This document shows, piece by piece, positions 26,822 through 36,122 of a DNA stretch of 64,000 nt. Made by a program: the position numbers and the translations under genes. The stretch is from Firmicutes bacterium ZOR0006 (GTDB lineage: Bacteria; Bacillota_I; Bacilli_A; Culicoidibacterales; ZOR0006): NCBI GenBank assembly GCA_000798955.1, contig JTLC01000041.1, positions 1-64,000 of the forward strand, read 5' to 3'. Each line of letters begins with the position of its first letter. Position 1 is the first letter of the stretch. The notes under the pieces are model-generated. The model was not told where the DNA came from. It searched no databases and saw nothing but the letters and a program-made list of their open reading frames with translations.

Positions 26822-27889
26822 TTATTCGACAATCGCAACACCGACATTATTACGTCCCCATGCTAATGCTTCTGCATCAGTAGCAAATAATAAGTCTAGG
26901 CGATTTCCTTTAATATAGCTTCCAGTATCTAACACGATTGCTTTTCCAAAACCATCAATTTCAATGATACTTCCCATTGGAATGATGCTTGTATCAGCCG
27001 CAACGATACGAATTGTTCCGTATGTTGGATGATTGTAATAGGCTGAATTACAGATTTCGTATCCTGAGGCAGCTGTACATTCACCATAGCGAATACTTCC
27101 TTCAATACTGTACCCTGATAATTCCATCGTCATTGATGCCGATTGTGTCATTGCTGTTGATGTTGCTACAACTTCAACTTCACGCACTTTCGTTCCTTGA
27201 GCAATAATTTCTGGTTGTCCTTCTTTTGTTACCGCCTCACTTACAAGTGTACGTTGTGTTTCTGTTCCATTCACATATGTCACATCATACGTTTTTGTAA
27301 TTTCTTGGTCAGTTCCTTCTTGGATGACTTTTTCTTCACCCTCATAGAGTGTGTCGTCCGTTTTATATTCAACACCGAGTGGTTGTGTTTCTTGTGTCGT
27401 TTCTTGTTTTACTTCTGTCTCATTAAAGACAATCGTTGTATCTTCTTTGATGTAGTCGAGTGGTGAAAGGCTTTGTAATGTACTTTGTGTCGTGTCAATT
27501 GCTTTTTCCGCAATTAAATCTTCGACTGTTAATGATGTTGTTTCAATTGTCTCTGTTGTTTCACCAACTTGAAGCGTAATTGTTTTTGGTGTTGAAATTG
27601 TAATATACATTCCATCTTGCACGAGTGCTTGTTCTCCTGGTTCAACAATTGAACCTTCTTCAACTTCAAAATCACCTGTCGCTAAAATATCAGCAACGTT
27701 TTTCTCTGTTGTTTCTTGATACACAACTGTATCGTCAATTTGGATATATACACCTTTAGGTGTTGGTTCGAACCCAACTGCTGAAAATGCTAATGTCATA
27801 ATCAACGCTGTCACCTGCGAAGCTCTTAAAATCATTGGTCGTAAACGACCAGGCTGCTTGGTGTCTGGTTCTTTTCCTTGCCTGCTCAT
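26822..27889 (-). CDS. yabE: YabE-like G5 and 3D-domain cell-wall protein, copy 1
   Basis: 355 residues. A short cytoplasmic N-terminus and one membrane helix (about residues 20-42) are followed by DUF348-type repeats (KGVYIQIDDTVVYQETTE; ITISTPKTITLQVGETTET), a G5 domain (about 175-235) and a C-terminal 3D domain with the three conserved aspartates: VAADTSIIPMGSIIEIDG and IVLDTGS, then NRLDLLFATD. This is the layout of YabE/Rpf-like muralytic proteins, which probably cleave peptidoglycan glycan strands. It lies between rnmV and the second copy. A 110-base structured leader precedes it. An AGGAGG ribosome site lies before the ATG. Confidence 0.88.
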   Translation of the reverse strand: MSRQGKEPDTKQPGRLRPMILRASQVTALIMTLAFSAVGFEPTPKGVYIQIDDTVVYQETTEKNVADILATGDFEVEEGSIVEPGEQALVQDGMYITISTPKTITLQVGETTETIETTSLTVEDLIAEKAIDTTQSTLQSLSPLDYIKEDTTIVFNETEVKQETTQETQPLGVEYKTDDTLYEGEEKVIQEGTDQEITKTYDVTYVNGTETQRTLVSEAVTKEGQPEIIAQGTKVREVEVVATSTAMTQSASMTMELSGYSIEGSIRYGECTAASGYEICNSAYYNHPTYGTIRIVAADTSIIPMGSIIEIDGFGKAIVLDTGSYIKGNRLDLLFATDAEALAWGRNNVGVAIVE

Positions 27890-27997
27890 ATAAATTTCTA
27901 CCTCCTAAATTTATGGCAATTTCTTGCCAATCAATCCGTGTTTCACTCACGGCTCTACTTTCACCTGTGCCATTCGTCGGCCGCTGCCTCGATGACT
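27890..27997 (-). ncRNA. Structured 5' leader of the 3D-domain gene, class unknown
   Basis: From the predicted start site to the ATG the leader has at least three hairpins: a GC-rich one around GGCAGCGGCC, CCGTG-AGTGAAA-CACGG, and TGGCAA-GAAA-TTGCCA, then AGGAGG. The bases GTGAAAGTAGAGCC between hairpins look conserved-like. The c-di-AMP riboswitch, often linked to such wall enzymes, was considered but its core blocks are not recognisable. It may be an untyped regulatory RNA. Confidence 0.4.
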
Positions 27998-28003
27998 TTT
28001 CTA

Positions 28004-28032
28004 ACCCTAACACACTTCAAAAATAAATGCAA
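28004..28032 (-). promoter_or_regulatory. Probable promoter of the 3D-domain gene
   Basis: On the minus strand -35 TTGCAT (28032-28027), 17-base spacer, -10 TAGGGT (28009-28004). The AT-rich stretch 28033-28270 upstream shows only a small CACAA/TTGTG hairpin and no gene. Confidence 0.45.
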
Positions 28033-28274
28033 ATTTTTTTTTGCTTATTTGCTTTTTTTGGTAAACAAGGGTAAAAACATGGTTTCCCATCACTTTCTCA
28101 GCTATTTTTTTGTGTAATAGCACAAAAACTTGTGTTTTGCGTTAGTTTTTTTGGATAATTAACTAAAATTACCGCTGCTATTATCATTTTTTATTAATAG
28201 ATTAAATTTAAAAATAGTTTGTTTTTTCTTGATTTTACTGCTTTTTTTATTACTCGTATTCGTTCAAAATAAAA

Positions 28275-28297
28275 AAACCAATCAAACTGATTGGTTT
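28275..28297 (-). terminator. Terminator of the tatD-3D-domain unit
   Basis: AAACCAATCA and TGATTGGTTT with a 3-base loop, then T-rich sequence on the minus strand. Confidence 0.85.
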
Positions 28298-28305
28298 TCA
28301 TTTTT

Positions 28306-29361
28306 TTACCAGCCTAAGCGGATAATTTCAATTGTTGGATACTCGACACCATGACTTGGAACTGGGTCTTTTCCGATAAACATATCAATATGGTTCCCCG
28401 ATACACCAGTATCTAAGACAATTGCTTGCCCCCATCCTGGCACATTCACAATTGAACCAGCTGGCAATACCGACCAGTCTGCAGACAGGATTCGCATCCC
28501 TTGATACATCTTCGTATCTGAATCGACTGGAATCCCCGATGCCGATCCACACGATTGGCACCCATAGAATGTCATTTTCATCGGAATTGTTCCTAACACC
28601 GTTGGTGCTATCGGCTCAGCTTCCACTGCTACTCGTGATGCAACTGCAACTGGTTCTGCCTCAGGTGCTTTTGTACCAAGACGAATAATTGTCGGTTGTC
28701 CTTGATCAACGACCTTTTCTTCAACAAGTGTACGTTCAACGATTTCGTCATTTACTTGACGAACTGTATATGTTCGTTCAATAATCGTTGCCTGACCTTC
28801 TTGTTCAATTTCTTCACTACCAGCTACTAAGGTCTCATCTTCACGATACTCGACAACCGGAGCAATTTCTTCGATGACAACATCTTCGGTATAAGTTGTA
28901 TAATCAAACGTTAATTTCATACCTTCAGCTAAATATGCTGTCGGTTGTGTCGATAAAAGTGTATAGCCTTTTTGTTCTGTTAATTCTTGTTCAAATAAAA
29001 AGTCTTGAACTTGTAAAGCATTTGTTTTGACGGTGCGTTCAACATCACCAATCACAATATTCAACGTTTTTGGTGTTGAAATCACAATCTCCATTTCATC
29101 TACTAATGGCTCATTACTATTATAATTCATAATCATTTCCGTATTCGGATTGATAAATTCGCTAATTAATTGTCCAACATATGCTTTTGAGGTATGTGTT
29201 GTTTGTACCTGTTCATTAACCCGTACTGTTACTGCTTTTGGTGTACTAAATCCGACTAAGGCCACAACCAATAATCCGACTAAAATAAGTGCACGCAGTG
29301 CATAGCGGTGATGATATAAGACTGATGTCTTCTTGGAAGGTACATTTCCTTGATTATTCAT
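28306..29361 (-). CDS. yabE: YabE-like G5 and 3D-domain cell-wall protein, copy 2
   Basis: 351 residues from the ATG at 29361, which has AGGAGG 6 bases upstream; longer in-frame readings run back into tatD. Same layout as the neighbouring copy: membrane helix (about 20-40), DUF348 repeats (VNEQVQTTHTSKAYVGQLI; VISTPKTLNIVIGDVE), a G5 domain, and a 3D domain with SADWSVLPAGSIVNVPG, IVLDTGVSGNHIDMFIG. The 3D domain differs from copy 1 in having CQSCGSASG, a Cys pair. It follows tatD by 10 bases; tatD-yabE is the Bacillus order, so this copy is the positional yabE and copy 1 the probable duplicate. Confidence 0.88.
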   Translation of the reverse strand: MNNQGNVPSKKTSVLYHHRYALRALILVGLLVVALVGFSTPKAVTVRVNEQVQTTHTSKAYVGQLISEFINPNTEMIMNYNSNEPLVDEMEIVISTPKTLNIVIGDVERTVKTNALQVQDFLFEQELTEQKGYTLLSTQPTAYLAEGMKLTFDYTTYTEDVVIEEIAPVVEYREDETLVAGSEEIEQEGQATIIERTYTVRQVNDEIVERTLVEEKVVDQGQPTIIRLGTKAPEAEPVAVASRVAVEAEPIAPTVLGTIPMKMTFYGCQSCGSASGIPVDSDTKMYQGMRILSADWSVLPAGSIVNVPGWGQAIVLDTGVSGNHIDMFIGKDPVPSHGVEYPTIEIIRLGW

Positions 29362-29371
29362 AAATTTCCTC

Positions 29372-30142
29372 CTAGTTTTCGATACCGAACAGACGTTTGG
29401 CATTTGCTGTTGTGACTTTTCCAACTTCTGAGACTGCAAGTTCTTTAATTTTTGCAATTTCTTCAGCGACTAGTGCAACATAAGCCGGTTCGTTTCGTTT
29501 CCCGCGGTAGGGGTGCGGTGTTAAGTATGGAGCATCTGTCTCAATTAAGAGATACTCCAATGGTGTAAGTTCAGCTACTTTTTTTGGGACTTTTGCATTT
29601 TTAAAAGTAACGACTCCACTCAATGATATCATAAATCCTAAATCTGTAAAGGGTTTCACCATTTCGCTACTCGCTGAGTAACTGTGCATAACCCCTCTCA
29701 ATCCTCGATTTGCATATTTTTTCAATGTTTGATACACAGCTTGATGTGCATCACGATCGTGAACAATAATTGGTTTCTCATATTTCAGTGCTAATTCAAT
29801 TTGTTGCTCAAATATTGTTTGTTGCACGTCATGTGGTGATTTATCCCAATAATGATCTAACCCAATTTCACCGACTGCCACAACCTTCGGATGGCTTAAG
29901 AGGCTCTCAATCCAAATTAAATCCTCATTTGTACAATCAATAGCATCCACTGGATGCCACCCAACAGCAGCATAAATATGTTCATATTTTTCCGCAAGTG
30001 CAATTGCATCAATATTTGTTTGACGATCAAATCCCACAACTAATATATATTCGACTCCTGCTTGTTGGGATTGTTCGATAATATTTTCGACTTCTCCAAC
30101 AAAATGTTCAGCATTTAAATGACAATGTGTATCAAAAAACAT
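29372..30142 (-). CDS. tatD: TatD-family metal-dependent DNase
   Basis: 256 residues from the ATG at 30142 (GAGGTGG just upstream; the in-frame GTG at 30151 overlaps that site). FFDTHCHLN gives the first two metal His, AVGEIGLDHYW the Glu, KPIIVHDRDAH and MHSYSAS further His, and LIETDAPYLTP the Asp. TatD enzymes are 3'-5' exonucleases acting in DNA repair or quality control. Order metG-tatD-yabE matches Bacillus. Confidence 0.94.
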   Translation of the reverse strand: MFFDTHCHLNAEHFVGEVENIIEQSQQAGVEYILVVGFDRQTNIDAIALAEKYEHIYAAVGWHPVDAIDCTNEDLIWIESLLSHPKVVAVGEIGLDHYWDKSPHDVQQTIFEQQIELALKYEKPIIVHDRDAHQAVYQTLKKYANRGLRGVMHSYSASSEMVKPFTDLGFMISLSGVVTFKNAKVPKKVAELTPLEYLLIETDAPYLTPHPYRGKRNEPAYVALVAEEIAKIKELAVSEVGKVTTANAKRLFGIEN

Positions 30143-30198
30143 ATTTTCCACCTCGAGTTGTCCTCAATTATAGGCGAATTCATCCAAGCTGTCAAAAA

Positions 30199-30226
30199 AT
30201 TGTGATTTTTTTCAGCATATCACAAT
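30199..30226. repeat. Perfect inverted repeat upstream of tatD
   Basis: ATTGTGAT (30199-30206) and ATCACAAT (30219-30226), 12-base spacer. On the minus strand the hairpin is followed by TTTTTTG, as in a terminator, yet it lies 57 bases before the tatD start and after a TATAAT; it may attenuate tatD or end an upstream transcript. Confidence 0.55.
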
Positions 30227-30588
30227 TATATCGCAAGATAACTTTGCCGTTTTGAGGTTTTTTTACGCTTTCTTCATCTCTTCGCGTATTCCTTTTTTCA
30301 ACTTATCATAAAATAATCACCTTGGCAAATAAGTGTTATTTTTATTGGCTTTTCAACACTGCTAAATCAACAAAATTCTATAAAAAATTACCTATTTCGC
30401 TCCTCTTTCCCCGCAAAAAGTGAGTCCCTATTATATAAATAGAATTCGTAACAATTTCCCCTTGCTTTTCCATAATAAAAGCTCGGATTTGCAAAATTAT
30501 TTCGTGATTACAATAGCGGTTTCTTCTCGCCACTTTTTTCGGATTTCTTTAGGTTTTTATCAAAAATTTTCGCAACTTATTTCTCGCT

Positions 30589-30624
30589 AAAAAAAGCCGC
30601 TTCTCCATTGTAATGAGCAGCGAC
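30589..30624 (-). terminator. Second terminator-like hairpin after metG
   Basis: GTCGCT and AGCGGC (one G-T) with an inner CTCATT/AATGGAG stem, followed by TTTTTTTA on the minus strand. Confidence 0.65.
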
Positions 30625-30674
30625 TTTCTGTTATTTCGTTATTTTAACTAGATCTATTTTCTTTTTGCGAAAAT

Positions 30675-30715
30675 GAAAAAATAGCAGATACTCACTTTGC
30701 CATGCATATCTGCTA
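30675..30715 (-). terminator. Terminator of metG
   Basis: TAGCAGATA and TATCTGCTA pair perfectly around a 16-base loop, followed by TTTTTTC on the minus strand. Confidence 0.8.
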
Positions 30716-30788
30716 CTTTCCTTTTTATCATACTAATCTGATGCCATAAATGACACTGTTATCAGGCACTTTATTGTGTCGTCACTCT

Positions 30789-32729
<1,941 letters not shown>

Positions 32730-32750
32730 TTATTATATATATAGATTTCG

Positions 32751-32975
32751 TCATGACTGACAGGCATCAGAGCTCGCTTTTGAGACATCAACAGCGCAAA
32801 AATTTGCCTTTTGCTCAATTAATAATTGGGTGATTTCCGCATTGCCAACTACTAGTGCTAACTGCAATGGTGATTGTCCATACGGGTTTTTGATTGCGAG
32901 GCTATGCCCACTGGCAATATACACTTTCACGGCCTCAATATCCTGATTTAGAATTGCTGTAAAAATTGCTTCCAT
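32751..32975 (-). CDS. Small ankyrin-repeat protein between T-box and metG
   Basis: 74 residues, with two ankyrin repeats: AILNQDIEAVKVYIASGHSL and NPYGQSPLQLALVVGNAEIT followed by QLLIEQKANF. No signal peptide or membrane helix; ends in a short Ser/Cys tail. CAGGTG precedes the ATG. It lies right after the T-box terminator and 33 bases before metG, so it should be induced with metG when uncharged tRNA-Met accumulates. Ankyrin repeats mediate protein contacts; no partner can be named. Confidence 0.75.
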   Translation of the reverse strand: MEAIFTAILNQDIEAVKVYIASGHSLAIKNPYGQSPLQLALVVGNAEITQLLIEQKANFCAVDVSKASSDACQS

Positions 32976-32989
32976 TTATTTCACCTGCC

Positions 32990-33255
32990 TTCAAAAAAAA
33001 CGCCCCAAGATAAAAAACTTATCTAAGGACGTAAAATTACGCGGTACCACCTTAGTTCAACAGTGATCCTGTTGCCCTTTCACCATTAACGCTGGTCAAC
33101 GACTTTTGCTTGTTTCTCACTCACAAAAGCAACTCTGGAGCCATCTTCACTTCTTTTTTTACGTTCAGTTTTCACCATCCACTGACTCTCTAGGCGTAAT
33201 CCAGAAGCTACTCTTTCCTTCTTTGTCTTTTTTTGACTTATCTTTTCATAATTAC
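32990..33255 (-). ncRNA. T-box leader, methionine type
   Basis: On the minus strand the T-box core AAGGTGGTACCGCG is clear (about 33054-33041), followed by the terminator ACGTCCTTAGAT...ATCTTGGGGCGT and a T run (to about 32990). Upstream is a Stem I-like region with GAGAGTCAGTGG; an ATG triplet at 33144-33142 in GAAGATGGC is a candidate specifier, matching the downstream metG. Uncharged tRNA-Met binding would favour the antiterminator and switch on the ankyrin gene and metG. Confidence 0.92.
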
Positions 33256-33262
33256 TACTTGC

Positions 33263-33291
33263 ATTGTATCATCAGTTTCTCAAAACGACAA
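33263..33291 (-). promoter_or_regulatory. Promoter of the T-box-metG operon
   Basis: On the minus strand -35 TTGTCG (33291-33286), 17-base spacer ending TGA, -10 TACAAT (33268-33263). Confidence 0.7.
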
Positions 33292-33302
33292 TATCTAAAT
33301 CC

Positions 33303-33404
33303 AAAAATAAAAGCTGCTTAACGCAGCTTTTATTTTTGAACTGATTTTTTTATTAGCTTTGCTCCTGTATCCCGCTAGTTTCCTAGTGAACCAATCACAA
33401 AGCT
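33303..33404 (-). ncRNA. Candidate small RNA, about 100 nt
   Basis: A near-consensus promoter (33411-33439) and a strong hairpin terminator (33309-33331) enclose about 100 bases with no open reading frame. The RNA folds as AGCTTTG/CAAAGCT closing an internal domain with a CTAG-GAAA-CTAG tetraloop hairpin, then an A-rich single strand and the terminator. SRP RNA, 6S, preQ1 and guanidine classes were checked by eye and do not match. It lies between the nitroreductase gene and the T-box. Confidence 0.5.
33309..33331. terminator. Hairpin terminator of the candidate small RNA
   Basis: AAAAGCTGC and GCAGCTTTT pair perfectly around 5 bases, followed by ATTTTTGG on the minus strand and ATTTTTGA on the plus strand, so it can work both ways. 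Confidence 0.85.
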
Positions 33405-33410
33405 CTCTCT

Positions 33411-33439
33411 ATTATAACGAGCTTAAGCAATTGTTGCAA
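33411..33439 (-). promoter_or_regulatory. Promoter of the candidate small RNA
   Basis: On the minus strand -35 TTGCAA (33439-33434), 17-base spacer, perfect -10 TATAAT (33416-33411), located after the nitroreductase stop. Confidence 0.75.
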
Positions 33440-33466
33440 CCTTTAAACCCAGTCCTTTGCTAATTC

Positions 33467-34213
33467 TTACTCTTTCAGTTCAAATCCAGCATTTTTTAAT
33501 TGAGCCACAAATTTGGGATTCACATTTTTGCTATAGAAACTTGCTGTCTTTTCAACCCATCCTGCTGTTGATTTTTGACCAGCACGATTCGCATTATAGG
33601 CTAAGATTTCAGTATCAAAATCTTGCACGGCTTTTACAAGTGACGTTTCATCATAGGTTTCAAAAAAGACTGTTGCTTCTTGTGGTAAGCGCGGTTTTGG
33701 TGTCACAAGCGTATTTGGATCCGCGTATCCCATTACTAAGCCAACAAGTGGCAGCACGTGCTGTGGTAGCCCGAGTTCTTGGCGAATTTCATCAATATGA
33801 CCGCGAATGGCACCAATTGTCACCGTTGATAACCCTAGACTTTCAGCAGCAATCATCATATTTTGTAATGCTAAGCCCCCATCAAAAAACCCTGTGACAA
33901 GTGCATCTAAATTATCTGGTTGTACGTCAATTCCGTGTGCTTGCCCAGCTAGGTCAATTCGGTGATAGTCTAAACAAATCACAAAAAAGACTGGTGCTTG
34001 GCCAATGTAGGGTTGTCCCCAAGCCCATTCCATCATTTTCGCTTTGCGTTGCTCATCTTGAATCACGACTAAACTTGTTTGCTGACCATTGATACTATTT
34101 GGTGCTAAACGATAGGCTTCAATCACCGCTTGTAATCTTTCGGCTTCAACTGGCGTTGGCAGATAGTGTCGTACTGAATGACGGTTGGAAATTGTTTCTA
34201 ATACATGATTCAT
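33467..34213 (-). CDS. NADPH-dependent nitroreductase/flavin reductase (NfsA/Frp type)
   Basis: 248 residues. SNRHSVRHYLPTPVEAERL and APNSINGQQTSLVVI are the FMN-binding N-terminal blocks of the nitroreductase fold; GGLALQNMMIAAESLGLSTVTIGAIRG is the central helix region in the NfsA/NfrA group, and PLVGLVMGYADP with KPRLPQEATVFFETY completes it. Such enzymes reduce nitro compounds, quinones or FMN using NADPH. Not part of the conserved Bacillus order here, so it is an insertion between rsmI and metG. AAAGGAG precedes the ATG. Confidence 0.88.
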   Translation of the reverse strand: MNHVLETISNRHSVRHYLPTPVEAERLQAVIEAYRLAPNSINGQQTSLVVIQDEQRKAKMMEWAWGQPYIGQAPVFFVICLDYHRIDLAGQAHGIDVQPDNLDALVTGFFDGGLALQNMMIAAESLGLSTVTIGAIRGHIDEIRQELGLPQHVLPLVGLVMGYADPNTLVTPKPRLPQEATVFFETYDETSLVKAVQDFDTEILAYNANRAGQKSTAGWVEKTASFYSKNVNPKFVAQLKNAGFELKE

Positions 34214-34344
34214 GGCTAGATGCTCCTTTTTCTTTGCATAATTTTCTCAATTGTAACACAATTCATTTCTCGATTCGAAAAAATTACTCTTAAAAATGTT
34301 GCTCCCCCTGAACACAACCCATATTTATAATCGTAATTGCAAAA

Positions 34345-34369
34345 GGGAAGTCCATACTCTGGACTTCCC
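34345..34369. repeat. Strong hairpin between rsmI and the nitroreductase gene
   Basis: GGGAAGTCC and GGACTTCCC pair perfectly around 7 bases; followed by only TTTTGC on the minus strand. It may be a second, weaker terminator after rsmI or a hairpin upstream of the nitroreductase gene. Confidence 0.55.
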
Positions 34370-34423
34370 ATTACTTAGACGAATGAATAATTACTCGTGC
34401 ATTTTTTGATTTTAGTATCAAAA

Positions 34424-34451
34424 AAGCACGGCTCCATTCAGAGCCGTGCTT
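34424..34451 (-). terminator. Terminator of rsmI
   Basis: AAGCACGGCTC and GAGCCGTGCTT pair perfectly around 6 bases, then TTTTTTGA on the minus strand. Confidence 0.9.
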
Positions 34452-34461
34452 GTGTCCCACT

Positions 34462-35313
34462 TTATAGTTGGTGATATTCAGAATAAATAATTTTTTTAGG
34501 GACTTGACGATCAACAGCCGCTTGCTTAATAGCATCTTTTGTCATCATTCCTTGGTCAATGTAATGCTCAACATGCTGCGAAACATTGTATGCTTCCCAC
34601 CAAATATCAGCTTGAGCACCGCTACCGGCTTCAACGATAATCACCATCTCACCTTTTAAGCCGTCACATTCCTCAAGCACTTCACTAATTGATCCACGCA
34701 AGAATTCTTCAAATTTTTTGGTTAATTCTCGAGCTAAAACAATACGTCGATCACCAAATCCATCTAGCATGAGTTGGAGCGTTTCCTTGATTCGGTGTGG
34801 TGATTCATAAAAAACAAGTGTCGTTGCAAGTGGTTCTAATTGTGCTAACTGCTTTTTCTTTTCACTTTTTTTATGGGCTAAAAAACCATAAAAATAAAAT
34901 GGTTGTGGTGTTAATCCAGAAGCAATTAATGCCGTCAGTGCTGCATTTGCACCTGGCAGTGGTACAACTGGCAAGTTATGAGCTAAAACCGCCTCAACTA
35001 GTTGGACACCTGGATCAGAAATACATGGCATACCGGCATCCGAAACAAGTGCAATATTCTTTCCTTGTTGGAGCTGATTAATAACCCATTCGCGTTTTTG
35101 CCATTCATTGTGTTCGTGTAGACTCACTAGCGGTGTTGCAATTTCGAAGTGATTACATAACTTCTTTGTAACACGTGTATCTTCAGCGGCAATATAATCA
35201 ACAGTTTGGAGTGTTTTTATCGCACGGAAGGTCATATCTTCTAAATTTCCAATTGGCGTTGGGACTAGATATAATGTTGGTTTCGCATCGATAAAGCTCT
35301 TTTGACGTTGCAT
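34462..35313 (-). CDS. rsmI: 16S rRNA 2'-O-ribose C1402 methyltransferase
   Basis: 283 residues from the ATG at 35313 (AAAGGTGG upstream); an in-frame TTG at 35334 is rejected. LYLVPTPIGNLEDMTFRAI, AAEDTRVTKKLCNHF, SDAGMPCISDPGVQLV and FYFYGFLAHK are the RsmI signatures of the tetrapyrrole methylase fold. It methylates C1402 in the decoding centre. In B. subtilis yabC follows yabB (trmN6) as here, but peroxiredoxin, pgmB and an unknown gene have been inserted. yazA and abrB are absent. Confidence 0.95.
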   Translation of the reverse strand: MQRQKSFIDAKPTLYLVPTPIGNLEDMTFRAIKTLQTVDYIAAEDTRVTKKLCNHFEIATPLVSLHEHNEWQKREWVINQLQQGKNIALVSDAGMPCISDPGVQLVEAVLAHNLPVVPLPGANAALTALIASGLTPQPFYFYGFLAHKKSEKKKQLAQLEPLATTLVFYESPHRIKETLQLMLDGFGDRRIVLARELTKKFEEFLRGSISEVLEECDGLKGEMVIIVEAGSGAQADIWWEAYNVSQHVEHYIDQGMMTKDAIKQAAVDRQVPKKIIYSEYHQL

Positions 35314-35349
35314 GTGAAAACCACCTTTCTTCAATCAATTCGTATTGTC

Positions 35350-35355
35350 ATTATA
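35350..35355 (-). promoter_or_regulatory. Extended -10 promoter of rsmI
   Basis: TGTTATAAT on the minus strand gives a consensus -10 with TGn; no clear -35. It lies about 36 bases before the rsmI ATG. Confidence 0.6.
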
Positions 35356-35419
35356 ACACAGTTTTTTTATTTTCGCACCGCTATCCCTGTCTGTTTTTTG
35401 CCCTAAACAAGCATTTCTC

Positions 35420-35448
35420 TTTACTTTATTGGGGGCTTTGCCTATACT
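35420..35448 (+). promoter_or_regulatory. Promoter of the peroxiredoxin gene
   Basis: -35 TTTACT (35420-35425), 17-base spacer, -10 TATACT (35443-35448). An AT-rich run AAATTATATTATATC lies at the start site, but matches the PerR box poorly. Confidence 0.55.
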
Positions 35449-35487
35449 TAAATTATATTATATCATCGAAAAACGGAGGAATTATCT

Positions 35488-36078
35488 ATGTGCAATTCAA
35501 ACTGCTGTAGCAATGAAGAAATCGTATATTATCAAGAAGCACGCGTTGGGCGTTTAGCACCACAATTTGAAATGGAAGCAATCTTAGCCGATGGTTCAAC
35601 TGGTGTTGTCTCATTAGCCGAAAATATGGAAGCTGGAAAATGGACAGTTTTATACTTCTATCCCCTCGACTTCACTTTTGTTTGTCCAACAGAAATCAAA
35701 GCTTTAAGTGCTCAACAAGCAAAATTTGAAGAATTAAATGCTGCTGTCATTGCCGTTTCAACTGACTCAACATTCTCACACGCGGCTTGGCGTAATCATC
35801 CATCATTAGGAACGATTCACCATCCAATGGCGGCTGATTTAAATCATGAAGTTTCCGAAGCATATGGTGTTTTAATTCCAGAAGAAGGAATCGCATTACG
35901 TGGTCTTTTCATCATCAACCCGGAAGGAGTACTCCTTCACTCAACAATCAACAGCAATGACGTTGGTCGTAACGTTGAAGAAGTTATCCGGACATTAGAA
36001 GCGTTCCAAGCTGTCTCTGAAGGAAAAGTTGTTCCTTGTGGTTGGCACCCTGGTGAGGCTTTACTTACAATAAAATAA
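35488..36078 (+). CDS. 2-Cys peroxiredoxin
   Basis: 196 residues. The peroxidatic Cys is in FYPLDFTFVCPTEIKAL, with Thr and Arg partners in the fold, and the resolving Cys in VVPCGWHPGE near the C-terminus, the typical 2-Cys AhpC/Prx1 arrangement. The N-terminus carries an unusual Cys cluster (MCNSNCCSN) of unknown role, perhaps for metal or extra disulfides. It reduces H2O2 and organic peroxides. No ahpF is adjacent, so the reductant is probably thioredoxin. It is the only clear plus-strand gene in the left arm, opposed to replication, which suggests a later insertion. An AGGAGG-type site precedes the ATG. Confidence 0.92.
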   Translation: MCNSNCCSNEEIVYYQEARVGRLAPQFEMEAILADGSTGVVSLAENMEAGKWTVLYFYPLDFTFVCPTEIKALSAQQAKFEELNAAVIAVSTDSTFSHAAWRNHPSLGTIHHPMAADLNHEVSEAYGVLIPEEGIALRGLFIINPEGVLLHSTINSNDVGRNVEEVIRTLEAFQAVSEGKVVPCGWHPGEALLTIK

Positions 36079-36085
36079 ACAAAAA

Positions 36086-36108
36086 ACCAGCATGAGCTGG
36101 TTTTTTTT
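36086..36108 (+). terminator. Terminator of the peroxiredoxin gene
   Basis: ACCAGC and GCTGGT with a 4-base loop, followed by TTTTTTT on the plus strand. Confidence 0.85.
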
Positions 36109-36122
36109 CGCCCAAAATAAAA

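Larger units (their letters stand above)
30143..30788. other. Long non-coding gap between tatD and metG
   Basis: About 640 bases, AT-rich, no convincing gene on either strand. It holds two terminator-type hairpins after metG (30589-30624 and 30675-30715), a 28-base inverted repeat near tatD (30199-30226), and a minus-strand TATAAT at 30230-30236 and another near 30430. A short untranscribed or small-RNA-bearing spacer are both possible. Confidence 0.5.

Noticed and set aside
27890-27997. c-di-AMP (ydaO/yuaA) riboswitch before the 3D-domain gene
   Set aside because: The conserved core blocks of that riboswitch class could not be found, so it is listed only as an untyped leader.
30378-30473. 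Minus-strand 31-codon reading frame in the tatD-metG gap
   Set aside because: No ribosome site before its ATG and no recognisable sequence; likely chance.
33303-33404. Signal recognition particle RNA or other known small RNA
   Set aside because: The GGAAGGNAGCAG-type SRP core and the cores of preQ1 and guanidine aptamers are absent.
35449-35470. PerR box at the peroxiredoxin promoter
   Set aside because: The AT-rich run matches the TTATAATnATTATAA consensus at under half the positions.
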